Shown here piece after piece: positions 6,579 to 12,691 of a stretch of 12,691 nucleotides of DNA (positions are counted from its first letter, which is position 1; each line of letters begins with the position of its first letter). The position numbers were made by a program, and so were the translations under genes. Source of the stretch: CAISIP01 sp039934375 (GTDB lineage: Bacteria; Pseudomonadota; Gammaproteobacteria; Burkholderiales; Burkholderiaceae_C); contig JBDTMH010000122.1 of assembly GCA_039934375.1 (NCBI GenBank), positions 1 through 12,691 on the forward strand. Direction: 5' to 3'. Below the pieces are notes generated by a model. That model did not search any database. It saw nothing but the letters and a program-made list of their open reading frames with translations, and was not told where the DNA came from.

Positions 6579-7331
6579 TCAAGGCTCGGGGTGCGCGGCC
6601 AGCAAGGCCGCCAGCGCGGGGCTCAGGCCGCGGTTGGGTTTGGTTGGTGGCGGTGCAAAACTGCCGCCTGTGGGGCGATAGGGGCGTAGGGCGACCAGGG
6701 TTTCTGCATGGCGCACCGCGCTCGATACGCCGTCCACCATGGGCACGGGCAAATGCCCGGCCAGGCTGCGGGCCAAGCCTGCCAGCGGCGCACCTGCCAG
6801 CACGATGACGTCAGCGCCGTCTTCGTCCACACAGCGGCGGGCCAACTGCACCAGGCGTTCGCCCTGGTCGGTCTGCACACTGCCGATGTCGCTCAGTGTC
6901 TCGTCCAGCCCACGGATGCTGGCCAGCCGGTCAGCCAGTCCGCAGGCATGCACGGTTTCTCGGTACCAAGGTCGGATGCGCTGCGAGATCGCCACGATCG
7001 AGAATCGGTGCCCGAGCAGGCAGGCGCTGGCCAATGCCGCCTCGGTCAGTCCGGTCACGGGGCAGGGCAGTGCTTCGCGCAACCCAGCCAGACCGGGGTC
7101 GCCAAATGCGGCCACCACCACGGCGTCAAATTGTGCATGGTGCTGTGCTGCCAGCTCGGCTGCGGCGTAAGCGCCGACCAGGGCCTCGAAGCGGGTTTCG
7201 ATGTAGGCCACACCAAAAGACGCTGTCATCACCTCGATCTGCGTGCCAGGCGAGGCGCTGCGCTGTGCCTCGGCGCGGATCAGCGTTGACACGCTGTCGG
7301 AAATGTTGGGGTTGATGAAGAGCAGTTTCAT
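6579..7331 (-). CDS. hydantoin/Asp-Glu racemase family protein lacking both catalytic cysteines
   Basis: A 250-residue protein of the Asp/Glu/hydantoin racemase family. It begins MKLLFINPNISDSVS, matching the family opening, and has FGDPGLAGLREALPCPVTG, EDGADVIVL and VPMVDGVSSAVRHAE in order. Characterised hydantoin and allantoin racemases use two cysteines, one in ACFGDPG and one in GCAG. Here the first motif reads AAFGDPG (codon GCA) and the second LAGAPLAG, so both cysteines are replaced. The remaining cysteines lie elsewhere (PCPV, SACLL, HACG, RRCV). It may therefore be a non-racemase relative acting on the same ligand class, or use other chemistry. The ATG is 4 bases after the hydantoinase stop, with no good ribosome site of its own, which suggests coupled translation. 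The gene is tied to TRAP dctP downstream. Family assignment is firm; activity is not. Confidence 0.85.
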   Translation of the reverse strand: MKLLFINPNISDSVSTLIRAEAQRSASPGTQIEVMTASFGVAYIETRFEALVGAYAAAELAAQHHAQFDAVVVAAFGDPGLAGLREALPCPVTGLTEAALASACLLGHRFSIVAISQRIRPWYRETVHACGLADRLASIRGLDETLSDIGSVQTDQGERLVQLARRCVDEDGADVIVLAGAPLAGLARSLAGHLPVPMVDGVSSAVRHAETLVALRPYRPTGGSFAPPPTKPNRGLSPALAALLAAHPEP

Positions 7332-7335
7332 GGTG

Positions 7336-8748
7336 TCATACACGCGGCAAAAGTGAAGGGGCGCCACACGCGAGGAATTGGCCATGTCCTGCGCGCGGGT
7401 GGAACACGCCGTCCCAGACCACTTCACCACCCGCAATGGTGATGCCGGGCCATGCCGCAAGGTGATGGCCCTCGTAAGGGGTGTAGTCGACGGCGTGGTG
7501 CAGCTGGCTGTTACGGATGGTGCGAGAGCCTTCGTCCCAAATCACCAGGTCGGCATCGCCGCCGATGGTGATGCTGCCTTTGCGCGGGTGCAATCCGTAG
7601 GCCTTGGCGGGGGCTGTTGCGGTCAGTTCGACAAATTTTTCCAGCGTGATGCGCCCGCCCAGCACCCCTGCGGAATACAGCAAAGCCATGCGGGTTTCGA
7701 TGCCCGGAATGCCATTGGGGATATGGCGGAAGGGGACTTCCTCGCCGCCGGGTTTTTTGCCCTCCGGGGCGTCGTAGCGGAAGGGGGCGTGGTCGGAGGA
7801 AAAGAGGGTGAACAAACCGTCGGCCAGGCCGTTCCAGATAATTTCCTGGTTGGCTTTGTCACGGGGCGGTGGGCTGCAGACACAGCGCGCGCCTTGGTAG
7901 CTGTCATCCAGCCCCAGGTCGTCGGCTGTGAGAAACAGGTACTGCGGGCAGGTTTCGGCAAAGACCTTGAGGCCGCGTGCGCGTGCCCAGCGGATCTGCT
8001 CCACGGCTTCACGGCCGGAAACGTGCACGATCAGGATGGGCACGTCCACCAGTTCAGCCAGTGCCATGGCCCGGTGGGTCGCTTCGCGCTCGACCAGCAT
8101 GGGCCGAGACTGTGCATGAAAGCGCGGTGCCGTGCGCCCGGCGGCTTCCAGCCGTTGGGTGAGCCAGGCGATGCAGTCGGCGTTTTCGGCATGCACCATG
8201 GCCATGGCGCCGTGTTCGCGCGCCACAGCGAGCACATCGAGTATTTGGCCGTCGTTGAGCTTGAGGTCATCGTAGGTCATGTAGATCTTGAACGAGGTGT
8301 AGCCCGCGGCAATGAGTGCGGGCAGCTCCTGGTTCAAGACCTCGGGCGTCGGGTCGCTCACGATCAGGTGGAAGGCATAGTCCACATGGGCGCGGCCATC
8401 GGCACGGCGGTGGTAGTCCGCAACGGCGGCACGGAGCGATTGGCCTTTTTCTTGTGCGGCAAAAGGGATCACGGTAGTAGTGCCGCCACAGGCTGCCGAC
8501 CGGGTGCCAGTGTCGAAGTCGTCGGCCATCCGCAGGGGGGGAGGCATGGGCTGGTCCAGGTGGCAATGGGCATCTACACCACCGGGTGTGACGACCCGGC
8601 CTGCGGCGTCGATGTTGCGAACGCCCTGGGGCAAGTCCAGCCCGATCTGCACGATGCGCCCGTCTTTAACGCCGATGTCTGCCGTGTACACGTCACTGGC
8701 CGTGGCCACCCGCCCTCCGCGCACCACCAGATCGAATGCTGCCGTCAT
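7336..8748 (-). CDS. dihydropyrimidinase / hydantoinase-type cyclic amidohydrolase
   Basis: A 470-residue amidohydrolase that would hydrolyse a ring amide in a dihydropyrimidine, hydantoin or allantoin-like compound in the cytoplasm. All metal-site residues expected for the family are visible: DAHCHLD (His61, His63), carbamylated Lys in SFKIYMTYD (Lys154), MVHAEN (His186), IVHVS (His242) and SSDHAPF (Asp319). ADDFDTGTRSAACGGTTTVIPF (about 75-96) and ETCPQYLFLT (265-274) fit dihydropyrimidinase/D-hydantoinases rather than classical AllB allantoinase. Length is normal and intact. ATG at 8748 overlaps the uraD stop (ATGA) and has AAGG about 10 bases upstream, so the longer frame to 8817 is rejected. 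Neighbouring UraD homologue makes a ureide (allantoin) role possible; substrate cannot be settled by sequence. Confidence 0.9.
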   Translation of the reverse strand: MTAAFDLVVRGGRVATASDVYTADIGVKDGRIVQIGLDLPQGVRNIDAAGRVVTPGGVDAHCHLDQPMPPPLRMADDFDTGTRSAACGGTTTVIPFAAQEKGQSLRAAVADYHRRADGRAHVDYAFHLIVSDPTPEVLNQELPALIAAGYTSFKIYMTYDDLKLNDGQILDVLAVAREHGAMAMVHAENADCIAWLTQRLEAAGRTAPRFHAQSRPMLVEREATHRAMALAELVDVPILIVHVSGREAVEQIRWARARGLKVFAETCPQYLFLTADDLGLDDSYQGARCVCSPPPRDKANQEIIWNGLADGLFTLFSSDHAPFRYDAPEGKKPGGEEVPFRHIPNGIPGIETRMALLYSAGVLGGRITLEKFVELTATAPAKAYGLHPRKGSITIGGDADLVIWDEGSRTIRNSQLHHAVDYTPYEGHHLAAWPGITIAGGEVVWDGVFHPRAGHGQFLACGAPSLLPRV

Positions 8749-9305
8749 GTGGGTTCTGCCTTGACTGCCGGTATTTCGGCGATTGTCTGTTCCAGCCGGC
8801 CACGCATCACCGCACACACCTGCTGCAGCGCATTCTGCAATTCCTCGTCTGCGCTCTGACCCAGACGCTTGTCGAAATCGGCGAACACCGAGTTAAGTGT
8901 TGCATGCAGACGCAGCGCCACCACGAATGGCATGCCGAAACGTTCGCGGTAGCGGCGGTTCAGATAGTTCAGCTGCTCCAGATCCACCCGGCTCAGGGCG
9001 AGCAGGCCGAGGCGGCTTTGCTCGGCATTCGACTCGGGCGTCATGGTGCCCGCTACGGCCTCGCGGCCTGCCAGTTCGGGGTGGCTGCGCAGCAAAGCCA
9101 TTTGGGCTTCCCGGGGAGCATCGAGGATGCCGTTGCGCAAGGTCTCAAAAACAGCTTCGCGGCTGGCAAAAGGCCGGTTGTGCCAAGTCTGTTGGACGAC
9201 CCAGGGCGAGAGTTCGACCACGCCACCCAGGAGTTGCATGAAGCCAGACTCGTCGAGTGCATTCAGTGCGTCGAAGGGGAGAGGGGTTGGGTGCGACTTT
9301 TTCAT
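8745..9305 (-). CDS. uraD: OHCU decarboxylase family protein (UraD-like)
   Basis: A 186-residue protein of the 2-oxo-4-hydroxy-4-carboxy-5-ureidoimidazoline (OHCU) decarboxylase family, which in urate breakdown yields S-allantoin. Visible family motifs are LLRSHPELAG (71-80, catalytic-type His75), ESNAEQSRLGL (91-101, Glu95/Gln96), LNYLNRRYRERFGMPFV (112-128). It is full length. The usual partners, HIU hydrolase (UraH), uricase and xanthine dehydrogenase, are absent from the window, so either they lie elsewhere or this member acts on a related carboxylated ureide. It is the first gene of the minus-strand operon; its stop overlaps the hydantoinase ATG. The leader just upstream is pyrimidine-rich on the coding strand and has no Shine-Dalgarno, an oddity for an operon's first gene. 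No better in-frame start is apparent. Confidence 0.88.
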   Translation of the reverse strand: MKKSHPTPLPFDALNALDESGFMQLLGGVVELSPWVVQQTWHNRPFASREAVFETLRNGILDAPREAQMALLRSHPELAGREAVAGTMTPESNAEQSRLGLLALSRVDLEQLNYLNRRYRERFGMPFVVALRLHATLNSVFADFDKRLGQSADEELQNALQQVCAVMRGRLEQTIAEIPAVKAEPT

Positions 9306-9380
9306 GTAGAGGGGGAGTTTGAAGTCTATGTACGTTGCCGTCTATCGCATAATTTCATCAAAAGCGTTCTAATAAACAGC
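9306..9380. promoter_or_regulatory. divergent control region between uraD operon and lysR gene
   Basis: These 75 bases separate the two divergent start codons and must hold both promoters or part of them. It is AT-richer than its flanks. TATG (9327-9330) and CATA (9348-9351) form a short inverted repeat with a 17-base spacer, a plausible but weak LysR-type half-site pair. CATAAT (9348-9353) resembles a -10 box for the regulator gene; no good -35 accompanies it. No clear promoter is visible toward uraD. LysR regulators commonly bind such divergent regions, so the site is inferred mainly from arrangement. Confidence 0.5.
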
Positions 9381-10436
9381 ATGGTAAACAACTTGAATAG
9401 CCCGCTGCATCCCAAAGCGCTGCGGTACGTGGCGGCGGTCGCGCAGCTCGGTTCGGTGCAGGCCGCGGCGCGTGAGGTGTCGATTTCTGCCTCAGCAATC
9501 GACCGCCAGATCCTGAACCTGGAAGAACACCTGGGTGTGCCCTTGTTCGAGCGCCTGTCTCGCGGTATGCGGCTCACCGCTGCGGGAGAACTGTTGCTGG
9601 CCCTTTCCCAGCGCTGGAAGGCGGACCTCAACCGCACCTTGTCCGACATCAAACAGTTGGAGGGCGTGAGCCAAGGGCAGCTGCGGTTGGCGGCGATGGA
9701 CAGCCATGCGAACGGTTTCTTGCCAGAGTTTTTACGTGTGGCGACCCGTGAGCACCCAGGAATCGTGATTGACATTGAAATCGTCAGCCCCGATGACGCG
9801 GTGACCCATCTGCTCAACGGCGACGTGGACATCGCAGTGACTTTCAACCTCAAGCCTCAGCGGGAATTGAACCTGATGTGGTCTGCTGAATTGCCATTGG
9901 GCTGCGCCGTGGCTGCCGGACATCCATTGGCCTCGTATGCGGAGCTCACTTTCAAGGACGTTGCAGTCTGGCCGCTGGCAGCACAGAGCCGGGCGCTCGC
10001 CATTCGGCGTTACCTGGAAAAGCGCCACAGCTGGCTGCTGCAAGAAGCCCGCCCGCCGCTGGTGACCAACTCGCTGCAGCTGGTCAAGAGCCTGGTGCGC
10101 AGCGGCAGCCATGTGGCCCTCACGTCGGAACTGGATGTGGGGCCGGAGCTGCTGGACGGCAGCGTGTGTTTTGTGCCCTTGCGAGACCGCAACGCTCAGG
10201 CGCAAACGGTGTCCGTGGTCACCAGCGCCAACCGCCCGCTGCCGCGTATTGCACGCATCGTGGCTGAGTTGCTGGCCTCCCACGTCGATTTGCACCTGCA
10301 GCGTGTGCGCGAGGTAGGCATGGCGCGGCAACCCACCTCACAGAAGACCGTTGACGCTGCACCTCCTGGCGGGGCAGCCATGGATGCGCCCACCCCTTCA
10401 AGGAAGACTAAAAGGCGTGCGCCTACCGATCGGTAG
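9381..10436 (+). CDS. LysR-family transcriptional regulator
   Basis: A 351-residue LysR-type regulator. Residues 10-70 form the winged helix-turn-helix (ALRYVAAVAQLGSVQAAAREVSISASAIDRQ..., LEEHLGVPLFERLSRGMRLTAAGE), followed by the linker helix and a periplasmic-binding-like effector domain from about residue 98 (GQLRLAAMDS) to 305. Beyond about residue 312 there is an additional 40-residue tail rich in Pro, Ala and basic residues (SRKTKRRAP near the end); the family is normally near 300 residues. The frame is open far upstream inside uraD, but ATG at 9381 begins just before the HTH and is the sensible start; no Shine-Dalgarno is seen. It is transcribed away from the uraD-hydantoinase-TRAP operon and is the likely ligand-responsive controller of it. 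Confidence 0.93.
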   Translation: MVNNLNSPLHPKALRYVAAVAQLGSVQAAAREVSISASAIDRQILNLEEHLGVPLFERLSRGMRLTAAGELLLALSQRWKADLNRTLSDIKQLEGVSQGQLRLAAMDSHANGFLPEFLRVATREHPGIVIDIEIVSPDDAVTHLLNGDVDIAVTFNLKPQRELNLMWSAELPLGCAVAAGHPLASYAELTFKDVAVWPLAAQSRALAIRRYLEKRHSWLLQEARPPLVTNSLQLVKSLVRSGSHVALTSELDVGPELLDGSVCFVPLRDRNAQAQTVSVVTSANRPLPRIARIVAELLASHVDLHLQRVREVGMARQPTSQKTVDAAPPGGAAMDAPTPSRKTKRRAPTDR

Positions 10437-10608
10437 AGAGCCCGAGCGGCACATTCTGCGGCAGCACCAGCACGCCCTGTGCAATGGGCACCGCCTTGCT
10501 CTGCACCACCGGTGCGCTACCCGTTAGGCCGCCAAACATGGTGGCAATTGCCGTATCTGCCGCGGCGCGCCCGGTGCCAAACCGCAGGAACGCCATCGGA
10601 ATGGCCAC
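10423..10608 (-). CDS. short reading frame, possible gene remnant, unknown
   Basis: A 61-codon minus-strand frame (GTG at 10608, or ATG at 10596) ends at 10423, inside the 3' end of the lysR gene. The frame stays open upstream only to 10629. Its composition looks coding-like (for example PQNVPLGLSTDR at the end, FGTGRAAADTAIATMFGG in the middle) and AGGAG lies near the start, but I do not recognise the family. It could be the truncated end of a decayed gene that once faced lysR, a small gene, or chance. The overlap with lysR argues for caution. Confidence 0.25.
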   Translation of the reverse strand: MAIPMAFLRFGTGRAAADTAIATMFGGLTGSAPVVQSKAVPIAQGVLVLPQNVPLGLSTDR

Positions 10609-10949
10609 TCCTGACGCATGAAAGCTTGCTCAGTCGAGCGACTGGTGTCTGCGGCTCACTCGACGCATGTTGTGCCGTGGACGGCCCCGACCCTCAACGT
10701 CACCCGAGGGTCACCTCTTCGAATTTGTTTTCCTTTCAGCACTGGCAATTGTCCTGCCGAAGGACGCCATCAGTATGGGTATCCCGATGACGGCTACCCA
10801 CCACCGCGCGCGTCTTGCGTGAGAGGCGCCGCCTGCGGCCTTGCAAAACTGGCCAAGCGGTGTCCGCGACACGTACGCGGCCTTCACCAACGGGCCGGAG
10901 GCTCGATCAAGTGACGCGGCGGGTCCGAACCGGGCGTTCGACCTCCCGG
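10437..10949. other. gene-poor stretch
   Basis: About 510 bases between the lysR stop and the small secreted gene. Apart from the short minus-strand frame listed separately, none of the open frames here shows a recognisable protein, a convincing ribosome site or consistent codon use. The composition dips toward AT around 10715-10755. A short inverted repeat (ACCGGG 10929-10934 with CCCGGT 10945-10950) sits at the stop of the small gene but has no T tract. I see no RNA gene, insertion sequence or attachment site. It looks like decayed or intergenic DNA. Confidence 0.5.
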
Positions 10950-11156
10950 TCAGAGTGCAAGCGCCAGCAGCGCAAGTTCTGCCCTGGCAGCATAGGCTTC
11001 GAGTCGGCGTGTTTCCGCCAAGCTCTGATTCGGGCAAGGGGTGTTGTTTGCGTACGCGAGCAGGCGGCGTGTCTCTGCGACACTCTGATCTGACTGGGCG
11101 AAAGACACCGCCGTGTACAGAACGGTGGCAATCGCCAGAAGGGTGCGATTCATCAT
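10950..11156 (-). CDS. small secreted protein with a tandem 14-residue motif, unknown
   Basis: A 68-residue protein. Residues 1-20 form a clear signal peptide (MMNRT basic start, LLAIATVLYTAV core, SFA cleavage site), leaving about 48 mature residues that would be periplasmic or secreted. The mature part has two copies of one motif 20 residues apart: DQSVAETRRLLAYA (23-36) and NQSLAETRRLEAYA (43-56), identical at 11 of 14 positions, followed by an Ala/Leu-rich helix. A single mature cysteine (Cys41) lies between the copies. AAGGAG 8 bases before the ATG supports the start and rules against the much longer frame that reads through to 11726. The gene faces a CadC-like membrane regulator across 144 bases. 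I do not recognise the family; it resembles in style, not clearly in sequence, the tiny exported proteins common in Burkholderiales. Confidence 0.75.
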   Translation of the reverse strand: MMNRTLLAIATVLYTAVSFAQSDQSVAETRRLLAYANNTPCPNQSLAETRRLEAYAARAELALLALAL

Positions 11157-11300
11157 GGTGCATGCTCCTTGAAATGGCGGCGGCCCCGATGGCACGCCGG
11201 GCAGACAGGATCGCGCGGCAGGCACTGAAATGTCCTGAAGGCGCGCCGATCTTTCCCCGAAGTCTGATTGGTGGGATGATTTGCGCCTTACGAGGGCATC
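11157..11300. promoter_or_regulatory. divergent promoter region, small secreted gene / CadC-like regulator
   Basis: These 144 bases lie between two divergent start codons and must carry promoters in one or both directions. The ribosome site AAGGAG of the small gene is at its left end and GAGGG, four bases before the regulator's ATG, at its right end. I could not pick out a confident -35/-10 pair or a clear operator repeat. ToxR/CadC-type regulators often act on a neighbouring gene, which makes this the natural target to consider. Confidence 0.4.
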
Positions 11301-12691
11301 ATGCCGTCCATCTCCGAAATTCGTACTGATGCGCCAAGGCGGCTGGCATGGCCGGGTTTTGTTCTTGACCTGGATCTTGGCGAACTTCTGGACGCGCAGG
11401 GAAATCCTGCGGCCTTGCGCGCGCAGGCCTTGCGCCTGTTGCTGGTGCTTGGGGAACGCGCCGGCCGGCTGGTCAGCAAGGACGAGTTGATGGCGCAAGT
11501 CTGGGGCCAGTTGGTCGTCACCGAGGATTCGTTGGTGCAGGCCGTGCGCGACATCCGGCGCGTTCTGGGCGACAGCACCCATACACGCGTGCGCAGTGTG
11601 CCCAAGCGCGGCTACATGCTGGTCTGCGACGAACCGCCTGCGCCCCAGGCATTCCAGCGCGACCCGGCGCACGGGGTCGCGGCGCCGGGCGAAAGCCTGA
11701 CGGCAGCTCCTGTGCCGGCGCCGCAAGTGTCACCCGCGTCCGAATCCGCCCGTCGCGGTTGGCGCGTGGCACTGGTCGTGTTGGTGTGTTGTGGCCTGGT
11801 CCTGGCTGCCTCCGGTGCCTGGTGGGCCATGAAAGCCGAACCTGATCCCGGCCCGCCCCTGCGGTCACTGGCGATTCTGCCCTTCCAGGGCGACGGCACG
11901 GTCGAGGACTGGTTTCTCGAAGCAATGGGCGCCGACTTGCACGCCAAGGTCGCGGGCTGGTCGGCGACGCGGCTGATCGGGCGCGGCAGCCTGATCGCTT
12001 ACCAGGGCGTATCGACCGACCCCCGCATGGTTGCGCGCGAGTTTGGTGTGCGATACGTCGTAACCGGGCACGCGCGGCGCAGCGGGGAACTGATCCAGTT
12101 CGATCTGCAGATGGTCGACGGGACAGATGGACGGGTCGCCTGGGCGCACCAGTTTCACATCGAACGTGCGCGACTGGAACAGGCCGTGGCCGACATCACC
12201 GGCGGTCTGGCGCGCGTGGTCTTTTACGAGTGGGGGCAGGAGATCGGCAACCAGGTGCGCACACTCGATCCAGTGCAGGTCGAGGCCGACGACGAGGCCA
12301 TGCAGGCTTTCTCAATTTTTCTCAAGGGCCTGGGGCCGGACAGCATGGCACAGGCAGGCCGCATGTTCGAAAGCGCGCTCGCGAAAGACCCCAGATCGTT
12401 GCGTGCGCTGAGCGGTGTCAGCCTGACCAACAGCATGGGCGTGTTGTTCGGCTGGGCTGAGCACCCGGAGCTTGCTGCGCACCGCGCAGAGGAAACTGTG
12501 GCGCGCATGGAAGAACTGGACGGCACGGACTTCCTCACCCTGGACGCGCGCACCACGGTGGCGAACATGCGAGCAGACTACGAGACGATGCTCGCCACGT
12601 CCGTGCTCATGCTGCAATACTATCCGAATGACCACTCCTCACACCATGCCCACTGCAGCGCCTTGTTGCGCCTGGGCCGATTCGAGGAAAG
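11301..12691 (+). CDS. CadC/ToxR-like membrane transcriptional regulator with TolB-like and probable TPR-like regions (partial, 3' end cut)
   Basis: The frame is open from ATG 11301 to the window end: 463 residues seen, no stop. Residues about 15-110 are an OmpR/ToxR-type winged helix (ALRLLLVLGERAGRLVSKDELMAQVWG, DSLVQAVRDIRRVLGD, VRSVPKRGYMLV). A Pro/Ala linker follows, then one membrane helix (about 155-176). Next is a domain of the FlgO/TolB-like kind seen in adenylate-cyclase and CadC-type proteins (SLAILPFQ at 189-196, GVRYVVTGHARRSGELIQFDLQMVD at about 249-273, AWAHQF). From about 335 the sequence looks like helical TPR-type repeats (AGRMFESALAKDPRSLRAL). Such one-component regulators bind DNA in the cytoplasm while sensing through the extracytoplasmic part. 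GAGGG precedes the ATG. No receiver domain or phospho-acceptor Asp context is present. The divergent small secreted gene is its most likely partner or target. Confidence 0.88.
   Translation, partial: MPSISEIRTDAPRRLAWPGFVLDLDLGELLDAQGNPAALRAQALRLLLVLGERAGRLVSKDELMAQVWGQLVVTEDSLVQAVRDIRRVLGDSTHTRVRSVPKRGYMLVCDEPPAPQAFQRDPAHGVAAPGESLTAAPVPAPQVSPASESARRGWRVALVVLVCCGLVLAASGAWWAMKAEPDPGPPLRSLAILPFQGDGTVEDWFLEAMGADLHAKVAGWSATRLIGRGSLIAYQGVSTDPRMVAREFGVRYVVTGHARRSGELIQFDLQMVDGTDGRVAWAHQFHIERARLEQAVADITGGLARVVFYEWGQEIGNQVRTLDPVQVEADDEAMQAFSIFLKGLGPDSMAQAGRMFESALAKDPRSLRALSGVSLTNSMGVLFGWAEHPELAAHRAEETVARMEELDGTDFLTLDARTTVANMRADYETMLATSVLMLQYYPNDHSSHHAHCSALLRLGRFEE

Noticed and set aside
6565..6590. 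Short direct repeat (CTCAAGG twice) at the end of the racemase-like gene
   Set aside because: Only two 7-base copies at the 3' end of a coding region; expected by chance and no wider repeat structure is seen.
7378..8859. A 493-codon plus-strand open frame opposite the hydantoinase gene
   Set aside because: The opposite strand encodes a complete amidohydrolase with all metal ligands; this frame has no family features.
8736..9380. N-terminal extension of the LysR frame by 215 codons
   Set aside because: It runs antisense through uraD; the LysR helix-turn-helix begins about 10 residues after ATG 9381, the normal arrangement.
10711..11163. A 150-codon minus-strand frame overlapping the small secreted gene
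   Set aside because: Arg/Cys/Pro-rich shadow translation in a shifted frame without a family match; the small gene explains the coding signal there.
11157..11726. Long minus-strand frame upstream of the small secreted protein, giving a 258-residue product
   Set aside because: The extra part is antisense to the CadC-like regulator; the ATG at 11156 has a strong ribosome site and starts a signal peptide.
1..12691. CRISPR arrays, tRNA or rRNA genes, insertion sequences, prophage or attachment sites
   Set aside because: No regularly spaced repeats, transposase or integrase motifs, or tRNA-like cloverleaf segments were seen on either strand by eye.

Overview
The window looks like chromosome from a high-GC betaproteobacterium, most likely Burkholderiales (Comamonadaceae-like). 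This is inferred from the GC-rich codon use, the TRAP-transporter/hydantoinase operon style and the types of small membrane proteins; no marker gene is present to fix the taxon.

Layout. (1) Bases 1-1116: a probable gene tail (1-48), then two small plus-strand membrane/envelope genes, a GlsB/YeaQ/YmgE-family protein and a glycine-zipper protein, closed by a strong intrinsic terminator (1061-1116). (2) 1355-3445: a plus-strand membrane AAA+ zinc protease of FtsH/M41 type, but clearly not the housekeeping FtsH. Its extracytoplasmic domain is larger, and its arginine-finger region lacks the FtsH 'RPGRF' form. An AT-rich leader with a TTCGAA inverted repeat precedes it. (3) 3682-9305: a compact minus-strand operon of six genes, read from 9305 downward: an OHCU-decarboxylase (UraD) family protein, a dihydropyrimidinase/hydantoinase-type cyclic amidohydrolase, a hydantoin/Asp-Glu racemase-family protein lacking both catalytic cysteines, and a complete TRAP transporter (DctP, DctQ, DctM). 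Four-base ATGA overlaps and short gaps tie the genes together. (4) 9381-10436: a divergent LysR-type regulator, the obvious candidate controller of the operon. (5) 10437-10949: a gene-poor stretch holding at most a short reading frame of unknown identity. (6) 10950-11156 (minus): a 68-residue predicted secreted protein with a tandem 14-residue motif. (7) From 11301 to the end (plus): a CadC/ToxR-like membrane regulator with TolB-like and probable TPR-like regions, cut by the window edge. Its promoter region is shared with the small secreted gene.

How it may work together. The central operon reads as uptake plus ring-opening of a cyclic ureide: TRAP import through a DctP that keeps the carboxylate-binding arginine, then hydrolysis of a hydantoin, dihydropyrimidine or allantoin-like ring, with LysR sensing the compound. 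The exact substrate cannot be read from sequence. The most unusual points are the cysteine-free racemase homologue, the divergent FtsH-like protease next to small membrane stress proteins, and the tiny repeat-bearing secreted protein facing a one-component membrane regulator.
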